Shown one piece after another: positions 18,103 to 28,032 of a DNA stretch of 64,000 nt. A program made the translations under genes and the position numbers. This DNA comes from UBA1351 sp963677885. GTDB lineage: Bacteria; Bacillota; Clostridia; Lachnospirales; Vallitaleaceae. Where the stretch lies: positions 2,108,001 through 2,172,000 of the forward strand of contig OY782500.1 in assembly GCA_963677885.1 (NCBI GenBank). The letters are read 5' to 3'. The notes beneath the pieces were generated by a model. That model made no database searches. It was not told the DNA's origin and saw only the letters and a program-made list of their open reading frames with translations. Positions within the stretch are counted from its first letter, which is position 1. Each line of letters begins with the position of its first letter.

Positions 18103-18921
18103 CTATTGACCATTTTTTCTAAACTCACTTGGTGTATATCCTGTTTGCTTTTTAAATGTTGATGAAAAATAATACGCTGATGTGAATCCTAATGACATTG
18201 CAATGCTTTTTATGGGTTCACTTCTTATGGTTAACAGTTCTTTGGCTTTCTCAATTTTTAGACGGTTGAAATATGCAATAGGCGACATACCAAAAGACGA
18301 CTTAAAATACTTAATTAAATAACTGGGGTGGAGATTAACTACCTTTACAAGATCATCAATCGTTAGCTTTCTATGAATAGATTGCTCCATGTATATTAGA
18401 AGTTGATTAAGCTTCATACTGGAAGCTTGTTGCTTTAACTGAATATTCTGCAGATCACATGCTTCAAAGTAGTGATAAAGTAATTTCATAAGCTGACAAT
18501 TTGCGAGTATTGGTGATAAATCATCAGTTGATGTGAACGCTTGAAGGACATCTTCAAAGGCTAACTCAAAACTACATACGTCATTGAGATGAATAATTTT
18601 CGGAAAATCAAAGATTTCATTAACTGCCTTGGGACCAATATGCGCGTTGAAGTGACACCAGTATTTTGAATAGTAATCTTTTCCAATCGGTCCAAAACTC
18701 AAAAGACAGCCTTCAGGAATATATATCACTTCACCCTCTCTAGGGTAATAAGTCACATTATCAATTTTTATAAATCCTTTTCCACTTTGAATGAGATATA
18801 GTTTTGCATAATCTGTCTTGACATTTTTCTCACCCCAGTGTGATGATACTGTAGTCTTATGTGCCTCTAATAAATTAACTTTTAATTGCGCCATGTATTG
18901 TTTAAAGCTGTTATCAATCAT
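18103..18921 (-). CDS. AraC-family regulator divergent from the fucosidase gene
   Basis: A 272-residue regulator with an N-terminal cupin-like sugar-sensing domain (about 1-150) and a C-terminal AraC domain (about 170-268) with the second-helix signature GFTSAYYFSSTFKKQTGYTPSEFR. ATG 18921 is preferred over an adjacent TTG because AGGAG lies seven bases before it. It is transcribed away from the GH29 gene across a 105-base A/T-rich gap, a layout that usually means direct control of the divergent gene. The inducer is probably fucose or a fucoside. Confidence 0.92.
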   Translation of the reverse strand: MIDNSFKQYMAQLKVNLLEAHKTTVSSHWGEKNVKTDYAKLYLIQSGKGFIKIDNVTYYPREGEVIYIPEGCLLSFGPIGKDYYSKYWCHFNAHIGPKAVNEIFDFPKIIHLNDVCSFELAFEDVLQAFTSTDDLSPILANCQLMKLLYHYFEACDLQNIQLKQQASSMKLNQLLIYMEQSIHRKLTIDDLVKVVNLHPSYLIKYFKSSFGMSPIAYFNRLKIEKAKELLTIRSEPIKSIAMSLGFTSAYYFSSTFKKQTGYTPSEFRKNGQ

Positions 18922-19026
18922 CAAGAGTCTCCTATTGTTAGTATACTAAAATATTAAGCTAATATAATATATTTTTATTATACTTATCTCTAGCTATAAT
19001 AACAATAAAAAGTAAAGGAGTTTAGC
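18922..19026. promoter_or_regulatory. Divergent promoter region, AraC regulator / fucosidase
   Basis: The 105 bases between the two starts are strongly A/T-rich. TATAAT occurs on the plus strand at about 18962-18967 and again near 18995, and related -10-like blocks occur on the minus strand. No good plus-strand -35 is spaced correctly, which fits a promoter that needs AraC-type activation. A ribosome site AAAGGAG lies six bases before ATG 19027. Confidence 0.4.
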
Positions 19027-20505
19027 ATGAGTATAGTACAACATTATCTAAAAGAAGTTGAATCAGTGATAGCAAAAGGTCCCTACAAGGACACTTGGGC
19101 TTCCTTGGCAAAAGTAGAGACACCAAAATGGTACATGAACTCCAAGTTTGGAATCTTCATCCACTGGGGAGTTTACTCGGTACCTGCCTTTGACAATGAA
19201 TGGTATCCTAGAAATATGTACCAGAAAGACTCCAAATGCTACCAGCATCACATTGAGGTTTATGGGTTACACAAAAGTTTTGGCTACAAAGATTTCATCC
19301 CAATGTTCAAAGCGGAGAAGTTCGATCCACAGGCTTGGGCCACTCTATTCAAAGAAGCTGGCGCAAAATACATTATGCCCGTATGTGAGCACCATGATGG
19401 ATTTCAAATGTACGATAGTGAAATCTCTGATTGGAACGCCTTAAAAATGGGCCCCAAAAGGGATTTAATCAGAGACTTAAAAAAAGCAGTTGAAGAAGCG
19501 GGGTTGACCTTTGCAGCCTCCAGTCATCGGGCTGAAAATTTCTTTTTTTTCAACGGTGCTATGTCTTTTGAATCAGGATTGAATCATGAGGGATGCGAAG
19601 AACCCTACGGATATCGTAGACTTGTAGACGGAACTGATGGAGTGCCACATCAGTTAGAAGACTATAAGGAAAAAGTTCCTACTGAGCATTTAGAAGATTG
19701 GTTAGCCAGATGCTGCGAACTTATTGATAAATACCAACCAAAAATTCTTTATTTTGATTGGTGGATTCAGAATAAAGAGTTCAAACCTTATCTCAGAAAA
19801 TTAGCGGCTTATTATTACAATAGAGGGCTTGAGTGGGGGCAAGAAGTCGCAATTAATTATAAAGAGGATGCCTATGTAAAGGGAACTGCAATATTTGATG
19901 TTGAGCGCGGACAGCTTTCAGGTATTAATCCTAGTTTTTGGCAAACTGACACATCCGTAGCCAAAAACTCTTGGTGCTACACTCAGGGTAATGAATACAA
20001 AAAGCCCCATGATATCATTTGTGACTTAATCGATATCGTCAGCAAAAACGGGACACTACTCTTAAACATTGGGCCAAAGGCTGACGGAACAATCCCTGAA
20101 GAAGATACTTATATTCTCAAATCCATAGGTTCATGGCTCAATGACAATGGCCAAGCCATCTATAACACAAGACCTTGGACTGTTTATGGAGAAGGTCCAA
20201 CACAACCTGAGACAGGTGCTTTTACTGATACTCATAGATCTGATTACACATCAGAAGATATTCGGTATACTTATCACCCCCCTTATTTATATGCTTCCAT
20301 TATGAAGTGGCCAGAAAACGGTCAAGTTAGCCTCAAGGCATTAGGTAAATCTCAAAAAATTTTCCGGGGCTATCTTCAGAAAATATCTCTTTTAGCCTAT
20401 GATTATCCAGTTGATTTCACTACCACTGATGAAGAGCTTTCTCTATCCGTGAAAAAAAACATTAATACACCTTATCCCGTGGTTGTTAAAATAGAAATCT
20501 CATAG
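19027..20505 (+). CDS. GH29 alpha-L-fucosidase
   Basis: A 492-residue enzyme with the GH29 pattern: KFGIFIHWGVYSVPAF near residues 40-55, CEHHDGF near 120, and LYFDWW with the likely nucleophile Asp 244. It removes terminal alpha-L-fucose with retention. The N-terminus has no signal peptide, so it acts on imported oligosaccharides. The C-terminal part (about 400-492) is a beta-sandwich-like domain. ATG 19027 follows AAAGGAG. It is expressed divergently from an AraC regulator and has no transporter gene beside it; the next genes downstream are decayed. Confidence 0.93.
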   Translation: MSIVQHYLKEVESVIAKGPYKDTWASLAKVETPKWYMNSKFGIFIHWGVYSVPAFDNEWYPRNMYQKDSKCYQHHIEVYGLHKSFGYKDFIPMFKAEKFDPQAWATLFKEAGAKYIMPVCEHHDGFQMYDSEISDWNALKMGPKRDLIRDLKKAVEEAGLTFAASSHRAENFFFFNGAMSFESGLNHEGCEEPYGYRRLVDGTDGVPHQLEDYKEKVPTEHLEDWLARCCELIDKYQPKILYFDWWIQNKEFKPYLRKLAAYYYNRGLEWGQEVAINYKEDAYVKGTAIFDVERGQLSGINPSFWQTDTSVAKNSWCYTQGNEYKKPHDIICDLIDIVSKNGTLLLNIGPKADGTIPEEDTYILKSIGSWLNDNGQAIYNTRPWTVYGEGPTQPETGAFTDTHRSDYTSEDIRYTYHPPYLYASIMKWPENGQVSLKALGKSQKIFRGYLQKISLLAYDYPVDFTTTDEELSLSVKKNINTPYPVVVKIEIS

Positions 20506-20507
20506 AT

Positions 20508-21145
20508 TTAATCTTGAATAATGTTCTTAACTAAAGCCTCTGAAAGGGGCTTTCTCTCATTATCATAAATCTCAAAATCCATCTCTTTATAACTCCAGAC
20601 TGCACAGCCAATATCATATTCTTTCATCAGACTGACATAATCTTCATGTCATGAAGATTCTTTAGCTCAGAAGGACTATTATAATTATTTCCTTTAATGT
20701 AAATAATTCTTTATTTGTCAATCTTCCTGATTTGTTCCAGAGTTCTCAACAAAAGGTTATTCCACCGTTTACTTTCCGGTTCGACAATCTCATTCAGCGG
20801 TTCAAAAGCAATATGCTCATGTTCTTCAATGTATTTCTTTGTCAGAAACATCCAATTGCCAATAAATCGTTCCTGCTGCTTAATGTCTTCAAAAAGGGTG
20901 TTAGCAGATAAATTTTGAAAACGGTAACCAGTTGCATGATGAAGGTCAAGAACCACACTCAACCCATATTTTACACACCATAAAAGACTGTCATCAATAT
21001 TCTTGAGCCCCTTATTAATATATTGACCCGGATGATCATCCGATTCAATGACTGGGTAATCAAAAGGCAGTTGTATATGGTCAAATCCCGCCTCTGCCAG
21101 TATTTATATATCCTTCTCATCAATAATTATAGTCTCTCAGAATTA
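20508..21145 (-). pseudogene. Broken GH5-family endoglucanase-like gene
   Basis: On the minus strand a continuous match to the N-terminal half of GH5 can be read: AEAGFDHIQLPFDYPVIE, then VVLDLHHATGY, and LNEI with the acid/base Glu. It is interrupted by TAA at 21104-21106 near the start and by TAA at 20711-20713. The C-terminus reappears out of frame at about 20508-20630 as CAVWSYKEMDFEIYD, typical of the end of GH5 proteins. About 100 residues between, including the nucleophile region, are missing. It ends tail-to-tail with the fucosidase gene, three bases apart. Confidence 0.8.
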
Positions 21146-21469
21146 GAAAGCACAAAAAATCGATACATTTAATTCCTTTTTCTAAACCCTTTAAAAATCT
21201 CTAGAAATTTTCACCTAAGGCAATTGAGTGTAACATCAGCTGTACTCCCGTGGATGATACTGATGGTGTTGATACTTTTTATGAATTATTTTCAAGGTAC
21301 TAGAACTCTTCTTTTGAAAATATTCTTCCTCTTGAAAGGTTTTATTAAAAAATGGTTTCAAAAGGCAAAAGTCTGGTAATATATCTCCTATTGATAAGAC
21401 TCTTATTTCTGACACACTTTTGACTCCTTTTATATCATCTAATTCATAGAACCTAAAAATCCTTATTCC

Positions 21470-21875
21470 TTGATTTTCACTCTCTTTAGCCAACAGTTTC
21501 TTCAAGTCTCTCATCAAAAGCACTTGATTGACTTAAACCATTTATTTATTGATGGTGATGCGACTCCCATCGTTACTTCAGCAAGATTGCGTCGCAATAC
21601 CCTTTGCGACTGTGCTTTAAAAAAGATACAAAATTCCACATGCCAATGTTTTTCTCAACTGGATTGTGAAATTGGATTGGATTTTTCAAGACTCAAGTGG
21701 TTTAAAGGCTATCATCTTTACATGATTATCCCCTCTGATTCCTTCAACGAATCACCTTTTTTTCCTATGTCTGAACCCGCTTATCTTCATGAAGTTTCAT
21801 CCTTTATTCATACCTTATTCACTATGCTAGCTTATCTTACTAGGTTAAACATAGAAAAACTTTTGTTAGCCACTC
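21470..21875 (+). pseudogene. Transposase remnant
   Basis: The frame contains LFIDGDATPIVTSARLRR, a Cys-rich block (CDCALKK, then CQCFSQLDCEIG), and KGYHLYMIIPSDSF, a pattern shared by a family of large DDE transposases in Firmicutes where DGTP marks the first catalytic Asp. The similarity fades after about 21875 and the N-terminal part is not in one frame, so the element is dead. No terminal inverted repeats were found. Confidence 0.6.
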
Positions 21876-21905
21876 ATTTGAAAGAGAATCCTCGCCTCTT
21901 AATGA

Positions 21906-21933
21906 TTGACTCAACTCCAACTTATTATATAAT
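21906..21933 (+). promoter_or_regulatory. Near-consensus sigma-A promoter of the GGDEF-EAL gene
   Basis: TTGACT (21906-21911) and a perfect TATAAT (21928-21933) are spaced by 16 bases. The start codon at 21961 is 27 bases beyond the -10, with AAGGA at 21951-21955. This is the best promoter match in the window. Confidence 0.65.
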
Positions 21934-21960
21934 AGAAGAGAGGGCGAAAGAAGGACAAAA

Positions 21961-24507
21961 ATGAAACTTCAAAATTCATTCAATAATATTCGTATTAAAA
22001 ATAAAATACTTCTTATGTACGTGTGTGGTATAGTGATTCCATTATTGCTAATTTTCTTTTTTTTCATCCACGGGATATTTGGCGAAATCAAAACCCGCGA
22101 ATCTTTAGCCCTTAATTCAGCCATGTCAAGGGTTGAGAAAAACGTTACATCCATATTTGTTGAGATGATTCAAGTGGGCAAATATTTCATTGCAGATAAA
22201 GACCTTTCCAGCCTCCTTATAACCGATGAATCTGATACTTTCTATGATACTTTTATCGATCTTAACAATGCAGAGAATCAGATTGATGTTATGAGTTTGG
22301 CTTTTCCTGAAATAGACTCAATAACTCTCTATCATCAGCGAGGGGATTTCGCTGATCTCAATAACTTGATATATATTAGTGATAAGGTCAAGGATGAAAC
22401 TTGGTATAAAAAGTATCAAGAGGAAAAATTTGCAATACTTTTTCTAACCGAGTTTGCTTCCAATGATATGCATCTTGTGATGATATCTAACTTATCCAAT
22501 GATCTCGACCGAACACTTAATCTCATTAAACAGGAGATCCTCTCATCGACCATCTCAAGCAAATTACAAGATGATTATTTCCAGGGTAACAGCGTTGTCT
22601 ATCTTGTCAATCCTGAGAATGAGATTGTCGCTTCGAATACAGATATCTATAAGAATATTGAGCTAGTGCAGACATTTAATGCAGAGGCATTTAATGATGA
22701 TTACACCCAATATCACGTTCACCTAAATCACCGCCTCCTTGGAGAAAATTGGAGAATCATCTTCTTGGCTGAGCAGCAAAGTATTTTCAATCGACTTGGA
22801 AACTCATTACTATTTCTTCTTCTTGCTATGCTGATTGTTTTTTCACTCTCCTATTGCTTTATTCATCTTATTTCGAATTCCATCTCACAAAGACTTTCTG
22901 ATGTTGCCTCTGTTATGAGCAATTCAGAAGAAGGTCATTTAACCATGCTTAGTACGGATTCAAGTCAGGATGAAATCGGTGTTGTAAATCATGCCTATAA
23001 TCATATGATTAGCCGGCTCCAGACCCTACTTCAGGAACTACGGCTAAGCAAAGAGAACTCTGATCTATTATTGGCCGAAAAAGTAACAGCTTATGAAGAA
23101 TTGGAAGCCGCTAATGAAGAGCTGGAAGAGACAAATATAAAACTGGCTAGTGTCAACGATGAATTAACTGCTTCATTCGAAGAAATCAAGATTCAGGATT
23201 TTCGTATTCATGAGTTAATCTACTCAGACCTTTTGACTGGCTTAAACAACCGTTTTTCGATCAACGGAATTATCGAAACAGGCCTCAAAGAAGAAACAAG
23301 AACTGGTGAGTTACCTGATTATAAGGCAGTCATCTTTGTTGACGTGGACAACTTCAAATACATCAATGATACTTACGGACATGATATCGGTGATCTCGTT
23401 ATCAAAGAGACAGGGGAGAAACTCCTCCGTTTTGAGGACGAACATATCAGTATCGGTCGTTTTGGCGGGGATGAGTTTATTCTATTTTCAACATCAAATA
23501 CCGGAAAAGGTGATATTATCTTCTTGCTGGAACGGATCAAGGAGGCATTTGAGACCCCGGTCGAAGTAGAAGACAAACGTTTTTACCTTACAATTAGTAT
23601 GGGTGTCAGTATATTCCCCGATAATGGTGATTCCCGCAATGAACTGATCAAAAAGGCAGATACGGCTCTATACAAATCTAAAAACTCCGGTAAAAACAAG
23701 TATACCTTTTACGACGTTGAGTTTGATACAGGCCTTGAAAGAAAAATCCTCCTTCAAACCGCCATCAAAGATGCTATTAAGAATTATGAATTCTACTTGA
23801 ATTATCAGCCATATGTAGAAGCGAAAACCGGTAAACTTAAAGGCTATGAAGCCTTGATCCGTTGGAAAAGCCCGACCTTGGGACAGGTATCACCCTACGA
23901 ACTCATTACCATTGCTGAAGAAATGGGTGTCATCGTTGAAATAGGTTATTGGATTATTGAGGAAGCCCTTTATTTCATAAAGGAAGTGAATGCCGATACC
24001 GATGATAAGAAGGTTATATCAATTAATATTTCAGCCCTTCAGCTGAAAAGCAAAGATTTTGTCGAGAATCTTCTAAGTCTCGTTCATGTAGTAGGAATCA
24101 ACATTAAAGAAATATGCCTTGAGATGACTGAGACAGTGTTAATCGACTCTTACTCAACAAGTAAGAAAGATCTGCAAATCCTCCATGAATATGGCTTTGG
24201 CATTGCCCTTGATGACTTTGGAACCGGATATTCCTCCTTAAGTTACTTCAAAGAGCTTCCTGTTACTGTTCTCAAGATTGACAAATCATTTATCGATGAA
24301 ATCACCAAGAGTCATTTCAACCGGGAATTAGTCCATGTTATGAAAGAGATTGCCCAAACCAAAGGCATTGAACTGACAGCAGAAGGTGTTGAGACCAAAG
24401 AGCAACTGGATATTCTTCAAGATCTTTCTTGTGATAACATCCAGGGCTACTATTTTAGCAAACCTCTTGATAGAGAAGATGCTCTCCGATATCATAGGAA
24501 TAATTAG
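21961..24507 (+). CDS. Membrane GGDEF-EAL protein (c-di-GMP turnover)
   Basis: An 848-residue bifunctional cyclase/phosphodiesterase. A membrane segment (about 17-38), an extracellular sensor of about 240 residues, and a second membrane segment (about 280-303) lead to a HAMP domain and a coiled coil (about 360-415, rich in Glu and Leu). The GGDEF domain has an intact GGDEF at 502-506 and the EAL domain an intact EAL at 630-632 with DDFGTGYSSL further on, so both activities are possible. It makes or degrades cyclic di-GMP in response to an outside signal, probably linked to attachment or motility. It is monocistronic, with its own promoter and a strong terminator. Confidence 0.95.
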   Translation: MKLQNSFNNIRIKNKILLMYVCGIVIPLLLIFFFFIHGIFGEIKTRESLALNSAMSRVEKNVTSIFVEMIQVGKYFIADKDLSSLLITDESDTFYDTFIDLNNAENQIDVMSLAFPEIDSITLYHQRGDFADLNNLIYISDKVKDETWYKKYQEEKFAILFLTEFASNDMHLVMISNLSNDLDRTLNLIKQEILSSTISSKLQDDYFQGNSVVYLVNPENEIVASNTDIYKNIELVQTFNAEAFNDDYTQYHVHLNHRLLGENWRIIFLAEQQSIFNRLGNSLLFLLLAMLIVFSLSYCFIHLISNSISQRLSDVASVMSNSEEGHLTMLSTDSSQDEIGVVNHAYNHMISRLQTLLQELRLSKENSDLLLAEKVTAYEELEAANEELEETNIKLASVNDELTASFEEIKIQDFRIHELIYSDLLTGLNNRFSINGIIETGLKEETRTGELPDYKAVIFVDVDNFKYINDTYGHDIGDLVIKETGEKLLRFEDEHISIGRFGGDEFILFSTSNTGKGDIIFLLERIKEAFETPVEVEDKRFYLTISMGVSIFPDNGDSRNELIKKADTALYKSKNSGKNKYTFYDVEFDTGLERKILLQTAIKDAIKNYEFYLNYQPYVEAKTGKLKGYEALIRWKSPTLGQVSPYELITIAEEMGVIVEIGYWIIEEALYFIKEVNADTDDKKVISINISALQLKSKDFVENLLSLVHVVGINIKEICLEMTETVLIDSYSTSKKDLQILHEYGFGIALDDFGTGYSSLSYFKELPVTVLKIDKSFIDEITKSHFNRELVHVMKEIAQTKGIELTAEGVETKEQLDILQDLSCDNIQGYYFSKPLDREDALRYHRNN

Positions 24508-24723
24508 AGTTACTATATACAAATATTTTGTCAACATGCCCCATATAAATAGCCAACACAAATATTACAAAAGCCACTTGACTTGAAATGGAACCATCAA
24601 TTAACACAATAAGAATCTTTAACTCATAATCAAACAGCTGAATTAGAACCATAGAGTCTCTTTAGCTTGTTACATATCACATTTACTGGTCTAATTGTAA
24701 TAATAGTTTCGTTCTTCAAATCA

Positions 24724-24761
24724 AAAGCAAAACAAGAGAGTTTTCAATCTTGTTTTGCTTT
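24724..24761. terminator. Bidirectional rho-independent terminator
   Basis: AAAGCAAAACAAG (24724-24736) pairs perfectly with CTTGTTTTGCTTT (24749-24761) over a 12-base loop. It lies between the ends of the converging GGDEF-EAL gene and the C-glycoside operon, with A/T tracts on both sides. Confidence 0.8.
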
Positions 24762-24792
24762 CAAATGTCATTTATACTTTTTGTTTTTGAGA

Positions 24793-25863
24793 TTACTTCT
24801 CAAAAGTTATCACTTGATTTAAACGTGCAGATTCTCGAACAGCTTCCATTAAGGCGAGAACTCTTCTCACTTCATCAACTTTAACTAAGAATGGACTATT
24901 TTCATTCAAAGCGGTTATATAATCTTCAAAATACATCTTGTGATTGCAAACTACGTGTGGCAGCTCTTCTGTCAATAGTATTCCTGGTTGCGGAGGACCG
25001 AAAGATCTTGTCGGACCAGATTTACTGAAGCTTACTTTTTTGTCGACAGACTTCAGTAAATGGCTTGTGCGAGCAATTTTACCAATCGGTTCAAAGCCAT
25101 CTACATATGCAGTACCTTCATCTCCACCTATGAACCAATGGCGTTCAAACCATTTTGCCTGGTCTTTTAGATAATAGGTACCTAATTCAACTTCAGCCAT
25201 AATACCGTTCTCAAATTTTAGTAATATTTTAAAATAGTCATCCACTTCACCGTTAATAACATTACGGATATCTGCATATACACTGAGCAACTTTCCTTCA
25301 ATCATAAATAGTAATTGATCGAGTAAATGAACTCCCCAATCATATAACATGCCCCCACCGAATTTTTTAAAGACATGCCAATCATGCATATTGCCATTAA
25401 CCCCGTAGAGAGACGTTTTTATATTATATAGTTTTCCCAATAATTTTTGGTCATATACTGACTTCATAGTCAAAAAGTCTTCATCAAAACGTCGTTGGTG
25501 GTGAACTGTGAAACGAACACCGTGCTTATCAACCGCTTCCATCATCGAATCAAGGTCTTCAATATTCATTGCGACCGGTTTTTCACAAATTATATTCTTG
25601 CCGTACTCAGCTGCTTTTATAACGCACTCCTTATGCAAATGATTTGGTATTACAACCAGAACGGTATCAATCTCTTGAACTTTCAAAAGTTCTTCATAAT
25701 CTGTGAATTTTAGTACTTCCTTTGTAACGGCATCGTTCATCTGTTCTTTATCAATGTCACAGATAGCTACTACTTTTGCACCGATGACATCTTTTTCTAA
25801 CATTTCCTCATGTACATGACCCATGAAGCCAAATCCAATGATCCCAAACTTGATTTCTTTCAT
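24793..25863 (-). CDS. Gfo/Idh/MocA-family oxidoreductase (last gene of the C-glycoside operon)
   Basis: A 356-residue NAD(P)-dependent sugar oxidoreductase. The Rossmann fold begins GIIGFGFMG (7-15), the catalytic EKP motif is at 94-96 (CEKPVA), and the GGGMLYDWGVHLLDQL stretch provides the Asp/His pair near 175-180. It differs strongly from the other Gfo/Idh/MocA protein in the operon. Possible roles are reducing or oxidising the 3-keto sugar released after C-C bond cleavage, which would regenerate glucose and cofactor; that is inference from context. ATG 25863 follows AAGGTG, 13 bases after the preceding gene. Confidence 0.9.
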   Translation of the reverse strand: MKEIKFGIIGFGFMGHVHEEMLEKDVIGAKVVAICDIDKEQMNDAVTKEVLKFTDYEELLKVQEIDTVLVVIPNHLHKECVIKAAEYGKNIICEKPVAMNIEDLDSMMEAVDKHGVRFTVHHQRRFDEDFLTMKSVYDQKLLGKLYNIKTSLYGVNGNMHDWHVFKKFGGGMLYDWGVHLLDQLLFMIEGKLLSVYADIRNVINGEVDDYFKILLKFENGIMAEVELGTYYLKDQAKWFERHWFIGGDEGTAYVDGFEPIGKIARTSHLLKSVDKKVSFSKSGPTRSFGPPQPGILLTEELPHVVCNHKMYFEDYITALNENSPFLVKVDEVRRVLALMEAVRESARLNQVITFEK

Positions 25864-25876
25864 TTTATCACCTTTC

Positions 25877-26791
25877 CTAGATTACAAATTGTTCCATATA
25901 TCGTTTACTTAATATGATGGAATGTTCAATCTTTTCTTTACTGCTTTCAAAAGCCTTATCTTCAACTTCAATACATGTATAACCGTCATAACCAACGTCC
26001 GTCAGTGCTGATACATACTTGCCCCAGTCAACATCACCAAGTCCCGGTAATTTTGGAGACATGAACTCAAGGGGATATGCCATAATTCCAACTGCATTCA
26101 GTTTATCTTCATGGATTTTGATATCTTTAAAGTGTATGTGGAAAATCTTGTGCTTAAATTCATAGATTGGTTTAATATAGTCGATCTGTTGCCATATAAA
26201 ATGGGAAGGATCGTAATTCAACCCGAAATACTCACTATCGATAAGATCGAACATTCTTCTCCAGTTTGAAGGAGTTGTGGCCAAATTCTGACCGCCCGGC
26301 CATTGGTCTTTTCCGAATAACATAGGACAGTTTTCAATTGCCACTTTGACGTTTAATGCCTCTGCAAACTTAATAAGGGGTTTCCATATCTCAACAAATA
26401 ACTCAAAATTTTCATCAACATTTTTCACTTGATCTCGTCCGACGAAGGTCGTTACCATGTTCACACCTAACAAATGGCTGGCTTCAATCACTTTTTTCAG
26501 ATGATTAATGGTATCCGTTCTCTTCTCAGGATTACTGTCTAACGGATTCGGATAAAACGCCAACGAAGATATTTCAACTTGCTTTTCTTTGCAATATTGG
26601 TTAATATATTTTGCCTTTTCTTCTGTAAGGTTAACCACATCAATGTGGCAAACCCCTGCATAACGACGCTCTGCATCACCTTGAGGCCAACAAGCTACTT
26701 CAACACACTTAAAGCCTTTATCACTAGCAAAATCGATCATTTCTTCAAACGAATATGTATCTAAAATTGCACTTACAAAACCTAGTATCAT
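25877..26791 (-). CDS. TIM-barrel sugar isomerase/epimerase-like protein
   Basis: A 304-residue protein of the xylose-isomerase-like TIM-barrel group. The four metal ligands can be placed at Glu 153 (AIENCP), Asp 194 (NYDPSH), His 218 or 220 (HIHFKD) and Glu 275 (CIEVED). It is not close to the two deglycosidase alpha subunits of the window, so I call it a separate isomerase/epimerase, perhaps acting on the 3-keto-sugar product. It lies between two Gfo/Idh/MocA genes with ribosome site GAAAGGAT. Confidence 0.88.
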   Translation of the reverse strand: MILGFVSAILDTYSFEEMIDFASDKGFKCVEVACWPQGDAERRYAGVCHIDVVNLTEEKAKYINQYCKEKQVEISSLAFYPNPLDSNPEKRTDTINHLKKVIEASHLLGVNMVTTFVGRDQVKNVDENFELFVEIWKPLIKFAEALNVKVAIENCPMLFGKDQWPGGQNLATTPSNWRRMFDLIDSEYFGLNYDPSHFIWQQIDYIKPIYEFKHKIFHIHFKDIKIHEDKLNAVGIMAYPLEFMSPKLPGLGDVDWGKYVSALTDVGYDGYTCIEVEDKAFESSKEKIEHSIILSKRYMEQFVI

Positions 26792-26835
26792 ATGCTTATC
26801 CTTTCATAAATGTACTTCGAATCATAACTCAAAAA

Positions 26836-27942
26836 TTATTCAAAAATAACTTCTTTACCTGTTTCAGCAGATTTGTAAATTGCTTCAAGAACTTGTGTTA
26901 CTTTGTATGCTTGTTCCGGTTTTACAAGTGGATCTGTATTATTAACAATTGCATCTAGCCATTGAGTCGCTTCAAGAACACCTTCTGCTGAACCCACGCC
27001 TTCAAAGTAAGCAATGTGTCCACCCGGTGATTGTTGCTCTTCCATAAGCATTCCGTTCTTACCTCTGTTGTATATCAATTCATTCTTTGCATAACTCATA
27101 CCGGAGTGAATCTCAGCACCTGCTTTTGTTCCGCAAAGCGTTGTAGCTGCTTCTCTTGATTCAAGTACATTCAATGCCCAAGAAGCTTCTAGATGAATCG
27201 CTGAACCGTCTTTCATCTTAATGAATCCCATAGCCGAATCTTCAACCTCATATGTTTCCGGATCCCAAGGACCGAACATATTTCCTTCAGTTGCTTGTTG
27301 TAAACTACCTAACTTGTTGAAAACAACGCCTGTAACGCTTACAACATCATAATTATCCATCATCCAAAGTGTAATATCTAATGCGTGGGTTCCGATATCA
27401 ATTAATGGTCCGCCACCTTGTAACGATTTATCAGGGAAAACGCCCCATGTAGGAACAGCTCTTCTTCTTACTGCGTGTGCTTTTGCATAATAGATTTCAC
27501 CTAACTCACCATTTTCACAGGATTGATGCAAGGCACGTACTTCTTCTCTAAATCGATTTTGGTATCCGATTGTAAATTTCTTACCTGATTTTTTCCATGC
27601 ATCGATCATTTTCTTAGCATCTATAGCAGTATGTGCCATCGGCTTTTCACATAATACATGTTTTCCGGCTTCAAATGCAGCAACTGCAATCGGACTATGG
27701 GAAACATTAGGTGTTAACACATGGACAACATCGATTGTCTCATCTTTTAACAATTCATTGTAATCAGTATAAACTTTTGCACCTTCACTACCAAAATCTT
27801 TAGCTGCTTTTATTGCTCGTTCTTCAATAATATCGCAAAATGCAACCATCTCACATTTTTCACTAACTGCCTTTAAGGATGGGAAATGCTTGTTATTTGC
27901 AATTCCTCCACAACCGATAATTCCAACTCTTAATTTTTTCAT
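26836..27942 (-). CDS. Gfo/Idh/MocA oxidoreductase, candidate C-glycoside 3-dehydrogenase
   Basis: A 368-residue oxidoreductase with GIIGCGGIAN (8-17), EKP at 99-101, and GGGPLIDIGTHALD (177-190; Asp 182, His 186). Length and the long GGGPLIDIGTHALD block resemble DgpA, which oxidises the glucosyl C3 of puerarin before C-glycoside cleavage. It follows the candidate deglycosidase beta-subunit gene by 90 bases, which supports that role. The alternative is oxidation of an O-glycoside by the same 3-keto chemistry, used in other anaerobes. ATG 27942 follows GAAGGAG. Confidence 0.88.
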   Translation of the reverse strand: MKKLRVGIIGCGGIANNKHFPSLKAVSEKCEMVAFCDIIEERAIKAAKDFGSEGAKVYTDYNELLKDETIDVVHVLTPNVSHSPIAVAAFEAGKHVLCEKPMAHTAIDAKKMIDAWKKSGKKFTIGYQNRFREEVRALHQSCENGELGEIYYAKAHAVRRRAVPTWGVFPDKSLQGGGPLIDIGTHALDITLWMMDNYDVVSVTGVVFNKLGSLQQATEGNMFGPWDPETYEVEDSAMGFIKMKDGSAIHLEASWALNVLESREAATTLCGTKAGAEIHSGMSYAKNELIYNRGKNGMLMEEQQSPGGHIAYFEGVGSAEGVLEATQWLDAIVNNTDPLVKPEQAYKVTQVLEAIYKSAETGKEVIFE

Positions 27943-28032
27943 AATTTTCTCCTTCGTATATTTCTAATTTTATTATATTATTGAAATTTAAACGCTTCAT
28001 TAGTTTATACCAACTACTTGGGTTTATATGCA

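Noticed and set aside
17661..18128. 155-codon hydrophobic frame on the minus strand
   Set aside because: No plausible start, overlap with the end of the AraC gene, and it runs through the GC-rich insert. At best it is a decayed membrane protein.
20533..20553. AAAGCC/GGCTTT stem near 20533-20553 as terminator of the fucosidase gene
   Set aside because: The stem is only six base pairs, lies within the GH5 relic's coding pattern, and has no clear T run, so it is too weak to claim.
21236..21523. 95-codon minus-strand frame
   Set aside because: It overlaps the transposase relic on the other strand, and its residues match no known pattern.
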